The notes: generated by a model not told the origin, from the letters alone. Positions 18,007 to 27,544 are shown, counted from the first letter of the stretch. The stretch: DNA of 55,329 bases from Hyphomicrobiales bacterium (GCA_028290285.1 JAQGKD010000073.1:1-55329); one strand, 5' to 3'. Numbers and translations are program-made.

Positions 18007-19629
18007 TCACTCCCTCCACTCGTTGTCGACCGGAAATGATAGGCAGCACTCAATCCCGCGCGGGTGATAGGTAAAAGCCACTGTCCCGCGGAGTTCGTGC
18101 CGCGCACTTGCCTGAATCAGCTTGCTCCCGAACCCTGTCTTGGTCGGCGGCATGAGATCGTCGAGGCCATATTCCTGCCAACGGAGATGAACTTTGGAGC
18201 CATCGAGGTTCCAGATGATCTCCACTGCGCCGTTGGCCGAAAGCGCCCCGTACTTGACGGCGTTGGTGATGAGCTCGTGGAAAATCATGCTGAGAGCGAG
18301 AGCTTGCTTCGGAGGAACGTGCAGAGGGCGCCCATCGACGCGGAGTTGGGAGGCGGGGTCGCCGACATGCGGCGCGACAACTTCCGCGATGAGGTCCGTC
18401 AGCAACGCCGACCGCCAGTTTCTCTCCGTCAGCAGCTGATACCCTCGGGAAAGGGCATGCAAGCGGGCGGAAAAACTCTCTTTCAAGGTTTCAAACGTTG
18501 AGGTGCTCCGGGCGGTCTGATTTGCTATCCCGATCACAACCGCCAGCATGTTCTTAACACGGTGGTTCATCTCTGCGAGCAGCAATTCTTGGTGCTTCTC
18601 GAGCCGCTCACGACGGACAATCTCCTGCCGCATGCTTTCTTCGGACGCACGGCGTTCAAGGACGCGCCCCACCTGGTCGGCCAGTGTTCTAACCAGCAGC
18701 AGCGTGCTTGCGCTTGGTGGCGCCTTGTCGGCGTTGAAAAACTCGAAAATGGCCGCAATCCGGCCGTGCACGGAAAGCGGAAAACCGAAGGCCGACGTGA
18801 GCCGCATCGCACGGGCCTCTGTGGTCCGGGGATAGGTAGCATCTTCCGGCATTTCCTGCACCCAAACCGGTTCCTTGGCTGCCCAGACGTGACCAGGCAG
18901 GCCGAGCCCAGGCGCGAAGATGCTTTGCTCAGTCAGCAGCTTGAACGCGAGCTGGGGATGATCGGTCGGGTGCCAGATACCTGTGGGATGCAGCTGGATC
19001 GGTTGGGTCTCAGATGGAAGGTAAGCGTGTCCCAAGGGCCATGACGTAAGTTCGCAAACGGCGGCCAGACACTCCCGAAGCACTTCGTCTAGCCCTGCCT
19101 GACTAGCCGCCAACGCTGTAAGCTGCCCGACGAGCGTGGCTTCGCGCGCTTCACGAATGATCATCTCTTCCGTCCGTCGACGATCGGAGATATCGCGAAT
19201 GAAGCCGAGGAATTTTATTTCGGTCGCAGACGCCACGGGGGTGATCGAGAGTTCAATCGGGAACTCCTCCCCGCCCTTTCTAACGGCTGATAGCTCGATA
19301 CGCTTTCGCAGCACGGGGCCGACACCTTCCGCCAAATAGCGCGCAAGACCCGCCGAATGCGCTTCCCTGTAACGCTGCGGCACAATCATGGTGCCTAAGG
19401 GGTGTCCCATGGCTTCATCGGCTGTGTAGCCGAAGACAGCTTCGGCTAGACTGCTCCATCCACAAATGACGCCGGAAGCGTTCATCACGACAACTGCGTC
19501 CAGCGCCGTGCTCATGATGAGCCCAATCGGGTCGAGCGGACTTTCCGCCGGAAGCTGCGCAGGTGCGTTCATGATCTCGGTTCGATGGGGTAGGTAGGAG
19601 CCCAAGCATCGTGGCGCTACCTGCGACAT
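18007..19629 (-). CDS. HWE-family sensor histidine kinase, PAS-GAF-HWE
   Basis: A 540-residue cytosolic sensor kinase. PAS (about 35-155, DAVVVMNASGVICGWSSLAE, FLGFIRDISDRRR), a GAF domain (about 170-330, GHVWAAKEPVWVQEMP), then the HWE module: phospho-acceptor His in LLLAEMNHRVKNMLAVV, FHELITNAVKYGALS as the N box, and the shortened ATP-binding part with LRWQE carrying the W-x-E signature. HWE kinases are typical of alphaproteobacteria and often feed general stress or light responses. Start uncertain: ATG 19629 or ATG 19572 (MNAPAQLP). The single-domain regulator downstream is its likely partner. Confidence 0.92.
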   Translation of the reverse strand: MSQVAPRCLGSYLPHRTEIMNAPAQLPAESPLDPIGLIMSTALDAVVVMNASGVICGWSSLAEAVFGYTADEAMGHPLGTMIVPQRYREAHSAGLARYLAEGVGPVLRKRIELSAVRKGGEEFPIELSITPVASATEIKFLGFIRDISDRRRTEEMIIREAREATLVGQLTALAASQAGLDEVLRECLAAVCELTSWPLGHAYLPSETQPIQLHPTGIWHPTDHPQLAFKLLTEQSIFAPGLGLPGHVWAAKEPVWVQEMPEDATYPRTTEARAMRLTSAFGFPLSVHGRIAAIFEFFNADKAPPSASTLLLVRTLADQVGRVLERRASEESMRQEIVRRERLEKHQELLLAEMNHRVKNMLAVVIGIANQTARSTSTFETLKESFSARLHALSRGYQLLTERNWRSALLTDLIAEVVAPHVGDPASQLRVDGRPLHVPPKQALALSMIFHELITNAVKYGALSANGAVEIIWNLDGSKVHLRWQEYGLDDLMPPTKTGFGSKLIQASARHELRGTVAFTYHPRGIECCLSFPVDNEWRE

Positions 19630-19956
19630 GCAAGCTTCGCTTTATGATTGTGCCCCGCGGTCTACGGCATCAGAGCTTCACTACTCACGCTTGCCGAACA
19701 AGCGCCCCCGGTAGGGCGGAGACGCCAGAAGTCTTAAAGGCTTAGTTTGGCGGACGCAGCCGCATTACAAGCGGCGTAAGCGATTGAATAACCGAGAGGT
19801 TCCGGCTGCAGTAAGCTGATAACTCTAGCTGCCTCCCTAGCTCGTCTCTCACCGGTTGCCAAAAACCTAATCTCCGCGGCATTTTATCGGGCTTTTGAAG
19901 GTTTGAGGGTTGCTGGGGTATGGGTATTTGGCCGGCAACTATCATGTGGTTCCAAA
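19630..19956. other. intergenic region
   Basis: No gene seen. The region between the divergent HWE kinase and the hypothetical ORF at 19957 is less GC-rich than its surroundings, consistent with promoters for both directions, but I could not pick out a convincing -35/-10 pair. Confidence 0.4.
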
Positions 19957-20214
19957 ATGACGATCGACGATTCCGCGGACTTGCTCATTCATGCGCCCGG
20001 ACCGGTCCGCGACGCTTTTTTGCAGCAACTTGATCGTAGGGTTGACGTGGGTGTCGCGAGCCAGAAACTGCTTGCCCTTTGCATAAAGCTTCGTCGGTGC
20101 AATGACCCTTTGCCAGGCATCACATGCGATATGCTCAGCATCCCGCGCGGCTCGACTTATGGGCAGGCCGCCATGATTGTTCTGGGTTCGCCGCAGGCGT
20201 GGCCGGAAAGGTGA
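19957..20214 (+). CDS. hypothetical protein, 85 aa
   Basis: From ATG 19957 the product starts MTIDDSADLLIHAPGPVRD and holds a Leu/Arg-rich helix (FLQQLDRRVDVGVASQKLL). Composition is protein-like and it does not overlap another gene. No family recognised and no clear ribosome site. The frame is open further upstream to 19903. Confidence 0.35.
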   Translation: MTIDDSADLLIHAPGPVRDAFLQQLDRRVDVGVASQKLLALCIKLRRCNDPLPGITCDMLSIPRGSTYGQAAMIVLGSPQAWPER

Positions 20215-20453
20215 GGGCCGTCAGAGTGGCTTGGGCGCCCCTCCCGACCGCAGCTAGCAAAGCGGCCTGGGCATATCTTTCAGATTTGAGGCGAAAAAGG
20301 CCATCTAGACTCAGGCCGTACCAAGCGCCACGAGCGTGTTGCAAAATTTCAAGAATTCCCTTAACGGCGCATTAACTAGCGCCTGAGCTGGCAGCTGAAA
20401 GTAACTTTCCGTTACGAAATTCCGGCCAACAGTTGGCGACTTAGGAGTTTCTA

Positions 20454-22559
20454 ATGCTCACCGTCCTGTCCTGCCTGACTGTCGATCACGATCTGCGTCT
20501 CGTCGCTGTCGCCGGAATGCTGTGTGCGGCAGGATCGATCCTGTCCATGCGCCTGCTCGCCCGTGTTCGGCGTCATCGCGGTGCTCGTCAATTGCATCTG
20601 CTGTTTCTCGCGGGTCTGGTGGCCGGTGGCGCAGTCTGGACCACGCATTTCGCCGCGATGCTCGCTTATGAACTGCCGATTGCCCGCGCCTTCGAACCCA
20701 CGCTTACTTTCGCATCCCTCGCGCTTGCCATCAGCTTTGCCTGGATCGGCTTCTATCTCACGACGCTTACCAGACTCGGCCCAGTGGTTGAGATTGGAGG
20801 CATGGTCTTCGGCTTTGGGATCGTCGTGATGCATTATTCTGGGATGCGGGCTTTCCTTCTTCCCGGCACCATTACATGGGATCCTAAACTGGTCACCGCC
20901 TCCATCGTTTTTGGCTGCTTCTTCGGCGCGTTAGCCTTAAACCGTATCGCACGACCTATTACGCGCTTTTGCAAATACGGCGGGTCCCTTGCCATGGGCC
21001 TCGCCATAGTCACGACCCATTTCACCGCGATGGGTGCGATGACGGTGACACCAATGCCTGGGATGGAAATTCCGGCGCAGGCCCTGTCAAATGCCTTCAT
21101 GCTGGGTGGCGTCGTGATCGGTATCGGAGTGATCATGACCATGGCCTTTTCTGCCTACATGATCGACATGCATGCGGCGCTCGAAGCTAGCGACAGCTAC
21201 CAGCACCTCGCGCTGCACGATCCGCTCACGGGCCTGCCGAATCGGCACAATCTCTCCATGCGGCTGGCTGACCTTGTCACCAGCGATGTCGATGACACCG
21301 CGCGTGTTGCGCTGCTCGTCATCGATCTCGACCGCTTCAAGGACATTAACGACGTTCATGGCCATGCTGTGGGCGACATTTTGCTACGCGCGGTCGCAAA
21401 AGCGCTCGCCGAGGCCCTAGGGCCGCATGAATTCATCGCCCGAATAGGCGGAGATGAGTTTGTCGCTGTCAAAAGCGACGTTTTCGCGCGAGGCGAAGCC
21501 CTGAAATTCGCCAATCGGTTGCGTGGCATCATCCTCAGGCCTGTTGAATGGGAAAATCAGAAACTCTCCGTGGGATGTAGTATCGGCATCGCGTTGTTTC
21601 CCGATCACAGCGCACAAGGTGAGGACCTCCTGACACGGGCAGACCTTGCCATGTACCGCGCGAAAAGCCTCGGGCGCGGCAAGATCCGCACCTATGAAGC
21701 GACTATGGACGAGGGCAGCCGCTCGCGCGCGGCGCTCGCAATCGATCTGAAGCGGGCCATAGCCGAGGGTGAGTTCGAATTGCACTACCAGGCGCAAAAT
21801 GACACGCAGACTCGCGGCATCGTTGGATTCGAGGCCTTGCTCCGCTGGAATCACCCCGAGCGCGGCAGGGTGTCACCGGCCGATTTCATTCCGATCGCAG
21901 AGGAAACCGGGCTTATCGTGGAGATCGGCGACTGGGTTCTGAGAACCGCCTGCGCCACCGCGACAGGCTGGAGCGAGCCGCACAAGGTGGCCATCAACGT
22001 GGCGCCGTTGCAGCTCTCCCAGGGTGATCTTCCAAAGCGTGTTGCTCAGGTTCTTTCGGAAACAGGCCTCCCGGCCGATCGTTTGGAAATCGAGATCACC
22101 GAAAGCGGCATTATCGCGGATCATCAACACGCGCTGCAGATAGTGCAGCAACTGAAGGCCATCGGCGTCACCGTCGCGATGGATGACTTCGGAACCGGCT
22201 ATTCATCGCTGTCCACTCTGCAGCAGTTCCCCTTTGACAAGATCAAGATCGACCGAAGCTTCATAACGAACGTAACAAGCAACGCGCATTCTGCAGCCAT
22301 CGTCCAGGCGACGCTTCTGCTCGGCAAAAGCCTCCAAATTCCTGTTCTCGCCGAAGGCGTGGAAACGGAACAACAACTCGATTTCCTTCGCGACACAGCC
22401 TGTGGCAGCGTACAGGGCTACCTGTTCGGTAAGCCCGTCGGCGCCACGGAGGTCCAGCTCATGATCGATGCGGCACCTCGTCGGCATGTTGCGCCCGCTT
22501 CACTCGAGCAGCAGGCCACGAATGTACTGGATATTTTACCCATTCAGAAGGTTGCATAA
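20454..22559 (+). CDS. MHYT-GGDEF-EAL cyclic-di-GMP protein
   Basis: A 701-residue inner-membrane protein. The N-terminal seven-helix MHYT sensor (about 1-240) has its three signatures, THFAAM, MHYSGM and THFTAM, proposed to bind a metal and sense a small gas or redox state. GGDEF domain (about 255-420): LHDPLTGLPNR, IDLDRFKDIND and an intact GGDEF active site. EAL domain (about 435-685): intact EALLRW, NVAPLQL, EITESG, DDFGTGYSS and LAEGVETEQQ. Both catalytic signatures are complete, so it could both make and degrade cyclic-di-GMP. TAGGAG lies 6 bp before the ATG. Standing alone in its own unit, it likely links an envelope signal to motility or biofilm. Confidence 0.95.
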   Translation: MLTVLSCLTVDHDLRLVAVAGMLCAAGSILSMRLLARVRRHRGARQLHLLFLAGLVAGGAVWTTHFAAMLAYELPIARAFEPTLTFASLALAISFAWIGFYLTTLTRLGPVVEIGGMVFGFGIVVMHYSGMRAFLLPGTITWDPKLVTASIVFGCFFGALALNRIARPITRFCKYGGSLAMGLAIVTTHFTAMGAMTVTPMPGMEIPAQALSNAFMLGGVVIGIGVIMTMAFSAYMIDMHAALEASDSYQHLALHDPLTGLPNRHNLSMRLADLVTSDVDDTARVALLVIDLDRFKDINDVHGHAVGDILLRAVAKALAEALGPHEFIARIGGDEFVAVKSDVFARGEALKFANRLRGIILRPVEWENQKLSVGCSIGIALFPDHSAQGEDLLTRADLAMYRAKSLGRGKIRTYEATMDEGSRSRAALAIDLKRAIAEGEFELHYQAQNDTQTRGIVGFEALLRWNHPERGRVSPADFIPIAEETGLIVEIGDWVLRTACATATGWSEPHKVAINVAPLQLSQGDLPKRVAQVLSETGLPADRLEIEITESGIIADHQHALQIVQQLKAIGVTVAMDDFGTGYSSLSTLQQFPFDKIKIDRSFITNVTSNAHSAAIVQATLLLGKSLQIPVLAEGVETEQQLDFLRDTACGSVQGYLFGKPVGATEVQLMIDAAPRRHVAPASLEQQATNVLDILPIQKVA

Positions 22560-22570
22560 GGGGCCGGCAT

Positions 22571-23023
22571 TCAGCTGACGACCTTCGTAAACAGCCGCTC
22601 GGTCTCCTGCCAGCCCATGCGCTCTAACAGCGTGCCGACGTCTTTCCAAAGCTTCGTGCCGGTGTTCAGCCGCTTGACGCCCCGAGCCTTCAGGGTGCGC
22701 TCGGCCTCCTTGAACAGGTGCACCCCGGTCCAGCCGCGCCTATGCTCGGGACGGACGTAGTAGAGATCATAAAACGCGCATAGGGTGGTCCGGCGGTTCA
22801 GGTGCGTTTCCACTGCCGCGAAGAGGTAGCCGATGACCTCCCCGGACTCCCTAGGGACGATCACATGGAGCTTTCCGGCCTGGTGCAAAGCCATGTACCG
22901 ACCCAAGTCCGGATCGAGCAGGGGCTTGTCGTGCTCTGCGGCGATCTCGGCATTGTGCGCCGTCCACATCGGCATGATCTCGGCCATCGCCTCAGGCCAT
23001 TCCTCGACCGCGTACGAGATCAT
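22571..23023 (-). CDS. GNAT-family acetyltransferase, prophage-associated
   Basis: About 150 residues with the GNAT acetyl-CoA fold: VIGYLFAAVETH (beta4), YDLYYVRPEHRRGWTGVHLF (motif A with the RxxGxG-like loop, here RRGWTG) and a C-terminal GWQETERLFTK. The ATG at 23023 begins 1 nt after the upstream gene's TGA, so the two are translationally linked; ATG 23047 inside that gene is an alternative. This gene pair, with the DNA-transfer-protein relic above it, is the order seen at the end of podovirus-like prophages in Hyphomicrobiales. Confidence 0.75.
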   Translation of the reverse strand: MISYAVEEWPEAMAEIMPMWTAHNAEIAAEHDKPLLDPDLGRYMALHQAGKLHVIVPRESGEVIGYLFAAVETHLNRRTTLCAFYDLYYVRPEHRRGWTGVHLFKEAERTLKARGVKRLNTGTKLWKDVGTLLERMGWQETERLFTKVVS

Positions 23024-23024
23024 C

Positions 23025-23558
23025 TCAGCCGTCCCGGATATCGACAATGACCACGATCCGGTCTTCGGCGGAGTGATTGATCACCTCGTGCTCGGAGCGG
23101 TTGTCGATCTGCCACACCTCGCCGGTCCGAAAATACACCTGCTCATCGGCAATGCGGAAGAGGGCGCCGGGCGCGCTTTGCAGCGCAATCTGATACCGGG
23201 TGAAATAGGTGGCGGCTGCGCCGCCATCGACGTGAGGCGTGATCGCCTTGCCCGGAGGCAGGCGGGTGATGATGACCCGGCCCAGCCGCACGCCCTCGAC
23301 CCTCCGCATCAGGTCCAGCACCAACGGCCGGAGCTGCGGCAGGCGCTCCCAAGCCGGGTATGGGATAACCTCACGATCGTTCGCGACGTCGCCGGATGCG
23401 TCATTGAACATGACCCAGATATCGCTCACATCGGAATGAGCGGTGCCGGGGTGCGTGGTGGGCAGGGTGTTCTGGTCCCATAGATCCGCGTTGCGGATGA
23501 GGGCGTCGAGGACCGGAACCACATCGACGGCCTCCGCGATCTTCTGAAAATGGCGCAT
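23025..23558 (-). CDS. putative 2-oxoglutarate/Fe(II) oxygenase of aspartyl/asparaginyl hydroxylase type, phage-associated
   Basis: 177 residues. The core carries an iron-site-like HVDGG (PHVDGG, about residue 109), a jelly-roll strand pattern (GALFRIADEQVYFRTGEVWQ) and a second His in SEHEVINHS, close to the H-x-D...H arrangement of this superfamily, followed by EDRIVVIVDIR at the end. Similar proteins sit in phage late regions; their substrate is unknown. The ATG at 23558 follows GGAG and the TAG of the upstream phage gene by 9 bp. Assignment rests on fold motifs, so it is moderately certain. Confidence 0.65.
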   Translation of the reverse strand: MRHFQKIAEAVDVVPVLDALIRNADLWDQNTLPTTHPGTAHSDVSDIWVMFNDASGDVANDREVIPYPAWERLPQLRPLVLDLMRRVEGVRLGRVIITRLPPGKAITPHVDGGAAATYFTRYQIALQSAPGALFRIADEQVYFRTGEVWQIDNRSEHEVINHSAEDRIVVIVDIRDG

Positions 23559-23567
23559 GGGCGGCTC

Positions 23568-24138
23568 CTAGTACGCGCCCAGGGGGTTGTTCAGCAGGGC
23601 GTTGTAATTCGACATCCCGCCGTAAGCAGCCGCCGTTCCGTTCATGCCGTTGCCAGTGTTCCCGTACATGCCTCCGCCGAGAAACTGCATGGCTGGTTCT
23701 GCATGTAATTGCCCACCCCGTTGGCGGCACTCGCAACACCATTCGCCCCGGCCATGTAAGCGCCTGCTGTAGCGTTGCCCGCGCCAATCGTGTTTTGGCC
23801 GATCTGGTTCGCTGTCGTAGTGCCGAACGACCCGGTCTGCGCCGCCGCGTTCTCCCCAAGCTGCGACGCGCCAAGCAGTTTGTTGAACGTATTTGTTTTG
23901 CCCGTCTGGTCCATATTGAACTGAGACTGATAAGTGCTGTCCGCAAGCCCCGTGGCGTACGTAGCAGCGCCCTTCATGGCTGCGCCGGACAATCCTAGCC
24001 CGCGAGCCGCCGCGCTGTTCTGGGTGGACTTGAGGCCCTGCGAGAGATTGAACTGATAGCCGGGTGTGGCTTCAAGATTCGCCTGCGTCATGCTGAATGG
24101 CGCGGTCAGGCTATCGAGTCGCCCGGTGAGTTTGTTAC
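23568..24138 (-). pseudogene. phage DNA-transfer/injection-type protein, frameshifted
   Basis: The minus strand reads KLTGRLDSLTAPFSMTQANL, TPGYQFNLSQGLKSTQNSAA, ARGLGLSGAAMKGAATYATG and LADSTYQSQFN, the C-terminal signature of P22 gp7-like DNA-transfer proteins. Near 23690 the frame breaks: after NYMQNQ the sequence continues in another frame as QFLGGGMYGNTGN and ends NYNALLNNPLGAY with TAG at 23568. The 5' part beyond about 24138 is missing. No slippery heptamer is evident at the break, so I call it decay rather than programmed frameshifting. Confidence 0.75.
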
Positions 24139-24570
24139 TGTGGTTACTCGCCTCGTGAGATCGCCGAGGAGCGCCCTCGGCCGAAGCTGGAGGCAGGGGC
24201 CGAGGGGCTCACCAGGCGCGCCGGGGCTCGTGAAACACGCGCCGCACCCGCAGCGAACGTCGCGGGCTACTTTGGGTTTCACCGGGCCATTACCTCAGGC
24301 CCCCCAAGGGTCTGCTGGCAACAAAAGGCAGGATGTGGCGAAGGGCTCAACTTCTATCACTACTTGGGGGGCGGCTACTCCACGGCGAGTATCCATCGGC
24401 TGGTTTGCGGCAACCAATTTGGGAAGCGCAAGTCATGGAAGTGGGTACCGATTCCATCCCGACCGCATACGACGCGATACGCCGGACGTGGGGAGCAATG
24501 CAATGTGTCTGCTCCGGCCGCTCAGCAGCAGGAGAGGCGTCCTGTCCCGCCAATCTGGCTTGCGTTAGCG
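24139..24570. other. stretch without an assignable gene
   Basis: Overlapping open frames occur on both strands, but none has recognisable domains. This is the boundary between the prophage relic and the first copy of the duplicated small gene; no att-like direct repeat or tRNA was found here. Confidence 0.35.
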
Positions 24571-24878
24571 GGAACGTGATCGGTGACCGCTAGACTACGC
24601 TTAACTGGCTGATACTCTGCTAACTGCCTCGGCAAATGCAGTCGTTAGTGTGGGAAACTCAGATGCCATGTGGATATCATCGTTTCCAAGCAAAAGACAT
24701 CAAGACGATTGAAGTCGATGTCGATGAGACGGATGATTTCTCGTTGGTCCGGATTTTTGCGATTTCCGGTGGCGGGGAGAAGGTAGCGTTCGAGCTGACG
24801 CCTCAGCATCTTGAGGTAATCGTCCAGTCGGCCCAGCGCGCTATGGCGAAGTTCCGCGCCGGTGTTCGTGAACACTAA
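24571..24878 (+). repeat. copy 1 of a diverged segmental duplication
   Basis: This segment matches 26549-26874. Similarity begins at GGAACGTGAT about 90 bp before the gene, includes the CTGGCTGATAC / GCTGATACGCTGCTA block, and runs through the stop codon of the small gene. The copies are clearly diverged, so the duplication is not recent. Confidence 0.7.
24663..24878 (+). CDS. small conserved hypothetical protein, copy A of a paralogous pair
   Basis: 71 residues from ATG 24663 (the frame is open to 24636). Core: RFQAKDIKTIEVDVDETDDF, then SLVRIFAISGGGEKVAFELT and QRAMAKFRAGVR. The pattern of beta strands followed by a long C-terminal helix suggests a small folded cytosolic protein. It shares about two thirds of its residues with the product at 26659. 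No known domain recognised. GTGGGAAA precedes the start at a weak spacing. Confidence 0.6.
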   Translation: MPCGYHRFQAKDIKTIEVDVDETDDFSLVRIFAISGGGEKVAFELTPQHLEVIVQSAQRAMAKFRAGVREH

Positions 24879-24910
24879 CTTGAATAAAGGACCCCACGGG
24901 CGGTGCGTGA

Positions 24911-25136
24911 TCAGTCTACCGCCTCGGCGAATAGAAAATCCAGGACCACTTCGCCCGCGTCGTCGACGACTTCGAACTTCCAGTGAGATGACCGCCTCCC
25001 ATCCAAAATTCTATTGCTCATGATCTCACGGGCGCCAGCAATGGCCTCTCACGGGCAGCTTCAAGGCTGGCCAGCTGCTTTCCCTCGACGTCTTCGATCC
25101 GTCTGTCCTTGTCAATCATGGAAAATAGAAGCGCAT
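24911..25136 (-). pseudogene. DUF6894 protein relic (two frameshifts)
   Basis: On the minus strand: MRFYF at 25136, then in a second frame MIDKDRRIEDVEGKQLASLE and AARE, then in a third REIMSNRILDGRRSSHWKFE and VVDDAGEVVLDFLF ending at 24911. This is the whole DUF6894 pattern (RYFF...D.EG.EL.SLEAAR...) in three frames, so the gene is dead. Function of the family is unknown; such genes are abundant in Methylobacterium and Bradyrhizobium. Confidence 0.72.
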
Positions 25137-26059
25137 TATACCCACTCCTGATTGGTTTCGCCCGGTGGCGGATCGCGTTCAGCATGGTGATCGATAGCGG
25201 CCAGTTGTTACGCCTGAGTCCACATCTAGGCAATGCGATGAGGCTCACGTGGGGCGCACAAACGTGCTGCTTTTCAGGTTTTAGGAGGCCTGGGGACGGG
25301 CGATTCCCATTTGAGTTACATTGCCCAGCCTCAAAGTTCGCCCATAGCTACGGCCCCTCCCAGCGCCAAAGCGGCACTGCCTCTTAGGCTTGGCGGCGGG
25401 TTTGACCCCGCGGGGGTGTACCCGAAACAGCCTGATGCCTGTCAGTAGCTCTCTACCCAGCCTTTTTCTGGTCGAGTGCCCTTGCTGCAGCGCATGCATG
25501 CTGGACCGCCCTAAAGGACCTTCGTGACGAGCCGCTCGATTTGGTGCCAGCTCCCATCCGTCAAACAGTTGCGGCGCCGACCAAAGCCATACGCAAGTCG
25601 GGCGCGATCCGCACCTAATCATGCCTGTCGCTACCATTTCGCCGGTGCGAACCCTGGCGTCCGAACTTCGGCGGAAGCGTGTGCCGGCCAAAGGACAGAC
25701 GCGGCAGCATTCCAATCGGCGTCAGCCGGGCCGTGCTGGCACGCTTCTCGGGCAAAGCAGTGACCGCTTTCAATTCAACGTCGATGTCAGCGAGCGAGGT
25801 GTGTGCGCAGTGAACGTTCGCCAGCCTCGGTCGGCGAGACTGCTAGATGTTTGTGTGGCCTTCGAACGGCTCGTTGATGCACGGCGCGTTGATGATGGCT
25901 TAGGTTGCCGGAGCTGTGTGGGCTCGTGGCCGACGGCGCAATCCGATCCAGAAGGTCCGCAAAGAGCCCATCTTTTTGACCAGGTTAGAATGAAATCGCT
26001 CCCGCAGCACGACTTGAGATGCGAAGGCCGCGAATTGGCCATGTAACCAAGCATGCTCG
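25137..26059. other. stretch without an assignable gene
   Basis: Both strands have overlapping frames of 80-145 codons without recognisable domains. It lies between two DUF6894 relics of opposite orientation and is probably eroded sequence, possibly once a mobile element. Confidence 0.35.
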
Positions 26060-26254
26060 AATCATTGGCGACGAAAGTCGGATGGAGGGCCTCGAGGGAA
26101 AGCACCTGCATGATTTGGCCGCGTCCGCGAAGAGGCGGTTGCCGGTGCCCGCGAGATCATGAGCCGCCGAATCCTGGGCGGGACCAGGTCCGCTCACTGG
26201 AGCTTCGAAATTGAAAACGAAGCCGGCCGACTAACACCGGCAGAGGTTACCTAG
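26060..26254 (+). pseudogene. second DUF6894 relic, opposite strand
   Basis: In frame 3 the sequence reads IIGDESRMEGLEGKHLHDLA; the continuation is in frame 2 as VREEAVAGAREIMSRRILGG and TRSAHWSFEIENEAGR, ending at TAG 26252. The EIMSxRIL and SHW/AHW-FE blocks match the other DUF6894 relic (24911-25136), so the two derive from related genes. At least one frameshift near 26120 and loss of the start region make it inactive. Confidence 0.65.
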
Positions 26255-26548
26255 GCAGATGTACGGGTCCCGTTTCAAGGAACCGTTCAAACCGCTCGGG
26301 CTCCACAGTAGGGAGGGGAAGGACCGCTTTAGGCTGTTTGGCGTGAAAAAACATCCGGCTTTTGGGTGGATAAGGCGTGGCTCAGACTCTTCCTTTTGTT
26401 ATGATATCGGCAATTGCTGGCCCGATGCCCTTCTCCCCAGAACTGGAGGAAAGGTATGTGTGTTATGCCCATATGCTGAAGGGCCATGAGACCACGCCAC
26501 GAGCACCTGCATGATGCAGGCCGCCCGCCAAGTCTGTGTCTCAGCGCT

Positions 26549-26874
26549 GGAACGTGATCTGTAACGCGCTAGGCTACGACTGAGTGGCTGATACGCTGCT
26601 AGTTGGCTCGGCATGCTCAGTCATGCTCAGTAGCGTCAGGGTGGGGGGGAAAACTCAAATGACATCTGGATTGGGCCGATTCAGGGCAAAAGAGATCGAG
26701 TCGATTGAAGTCGATGTCGATGACAGGGATGATTTTTCGTTGCTTCGGATCTTCGCCATATCAAGTGGCGGGGAGAAGCTCACGTTTGAGCTGACGGCTC
26801 AGCATCTTGAGGCAATCGTCGCTACGGCTGAGCGCGCTCTGGCAAAGTTCCGCGCCGGCGTTCGCGGCCGCTAG
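26549..26874 (+). repeat. copy 2 of a diverged segmental duplication
   Basis: Matches 24571-24878 both upstream (GGAACGTGATC, GGCTGATAC, GCTGCTA, CTCGGCA blocks) and through the coding part. The two copies stand in the same orientation about 2 kb apart and bracket both DUF6894 relics. Confidence 0.7.
26659..26874 (+). CDS. small conserved hypothetical protein, copy B of a paralogous pair
   Basis: 71 residues from ATG 26659, which follows a G-rich ribosome site (GGTGGGGGGGA). Core: GRFRAKEIESIEVDVDDRDD, FSLLRIFAISSGGEKLTFEL and ERALAKFRAGVRGR. It is the better-preserved member of the pair, as judged by the ribosome site and uninterrupted frame. Acidic strand, hydrophobic strand, GG turn, strand, C-terminal helix. 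Function unknown. Confidence 0.6.
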   Translation: MTSGLGRFRAKEIESIEVDVDDRDDFSLLRIFAISSGGEKLTFELTAQHLEAIVATAERALAKFRAGVRGR

Positions 26875-27221
26875 ACCTGGACCACCCAACTACTGGTCGG
26901 CGCACTGGAAGTCGCTTTCGAGGAGGTTGCTGCCTTGCACAACCGCTATCGACTCAGCCCGTGCCACCCGAAGCAGAGCCACCTGATATGCTTGGCAGCG
27001 ACTCGGGCCAGCCGTGTAGCGGAAACGGCCCGAAGCCCGTCAACGGCCTTCTACTCGGTTTGCAGGTCGAGCCGCTTGCCTCAGTCGAAAGCAGGGGACG
27101 GCCTTCCTCGACAATGGCTCGCAACGGCTCGATTGCCAACCCGCGGCGGAGGACAGGCAGAGCAGACCCCTACAGCTGCGTGGCGGTTGCCGAGGCAATA
27201 GCTAGGATGGCGTTGACGCCC
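26875..27221. other. stretch without an assignable gene
   Basis: Nothing recognisable on either strand; short overlapping frames only. Confidence 0.35.
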
Positions 27222-27544
27222 TTAGCGTAGGCGGTCTGTTCGGCGGGTGTCATCGGTCAGGGCTTGCGGTTTCGAGTTCGGGAGGAGTGTACGGTTATCC
27301 GAGGCTGGGATACCTCCCCAGGCGGGCGTCGCTTGCTGCGCCTCCCCGAGCGTGCGGACCACGGCACAGGGCGCGCCGAGGGATTGAAGCGTGTCCATTC
27401 GACCTGTTCGGGCGAGGGCTTCGTGGTGCGGAGTTTGCACTCGAGCAAGCAGGCGCCGCGTGGGTGCACAATCGCCAGATCCGGCAGGCCGCGGACAACC
27501 TCGGTCCACTTTCGCAAAGCGACCCCGCGCGTGGTGACTAGCAC
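27222..27544 (-). pseudogene. VRR-NUC nuclease domain relic
   Basis: The minus strand reads GLPDLAIVHPRGACLLECKL then SPEQVEW, which is the VRR-NUC active-site pattern (PD ... E-x-K). After SPEQVEW the conserved end (LQSLGAPCAVVRTLGEAQQA) continues in a different frame, so there is a frameshift near 27405. VRR-NUC genes of this small size are usual in prophages, which fits the phage relic nearby. Confidence 0.65.

Noticed and set aside
23642..23720. Programmed frameshift in the phage DNA-transfer gene
   Set aside because: No slippery heptamer or downstream structure recognised, and the 5' part of the gene is missing anyway.
25137..26059. Possible insertion sequence between the two DUF6894 relics
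   Set aside because: No transposase motif or terminal inverted repeats could be found.
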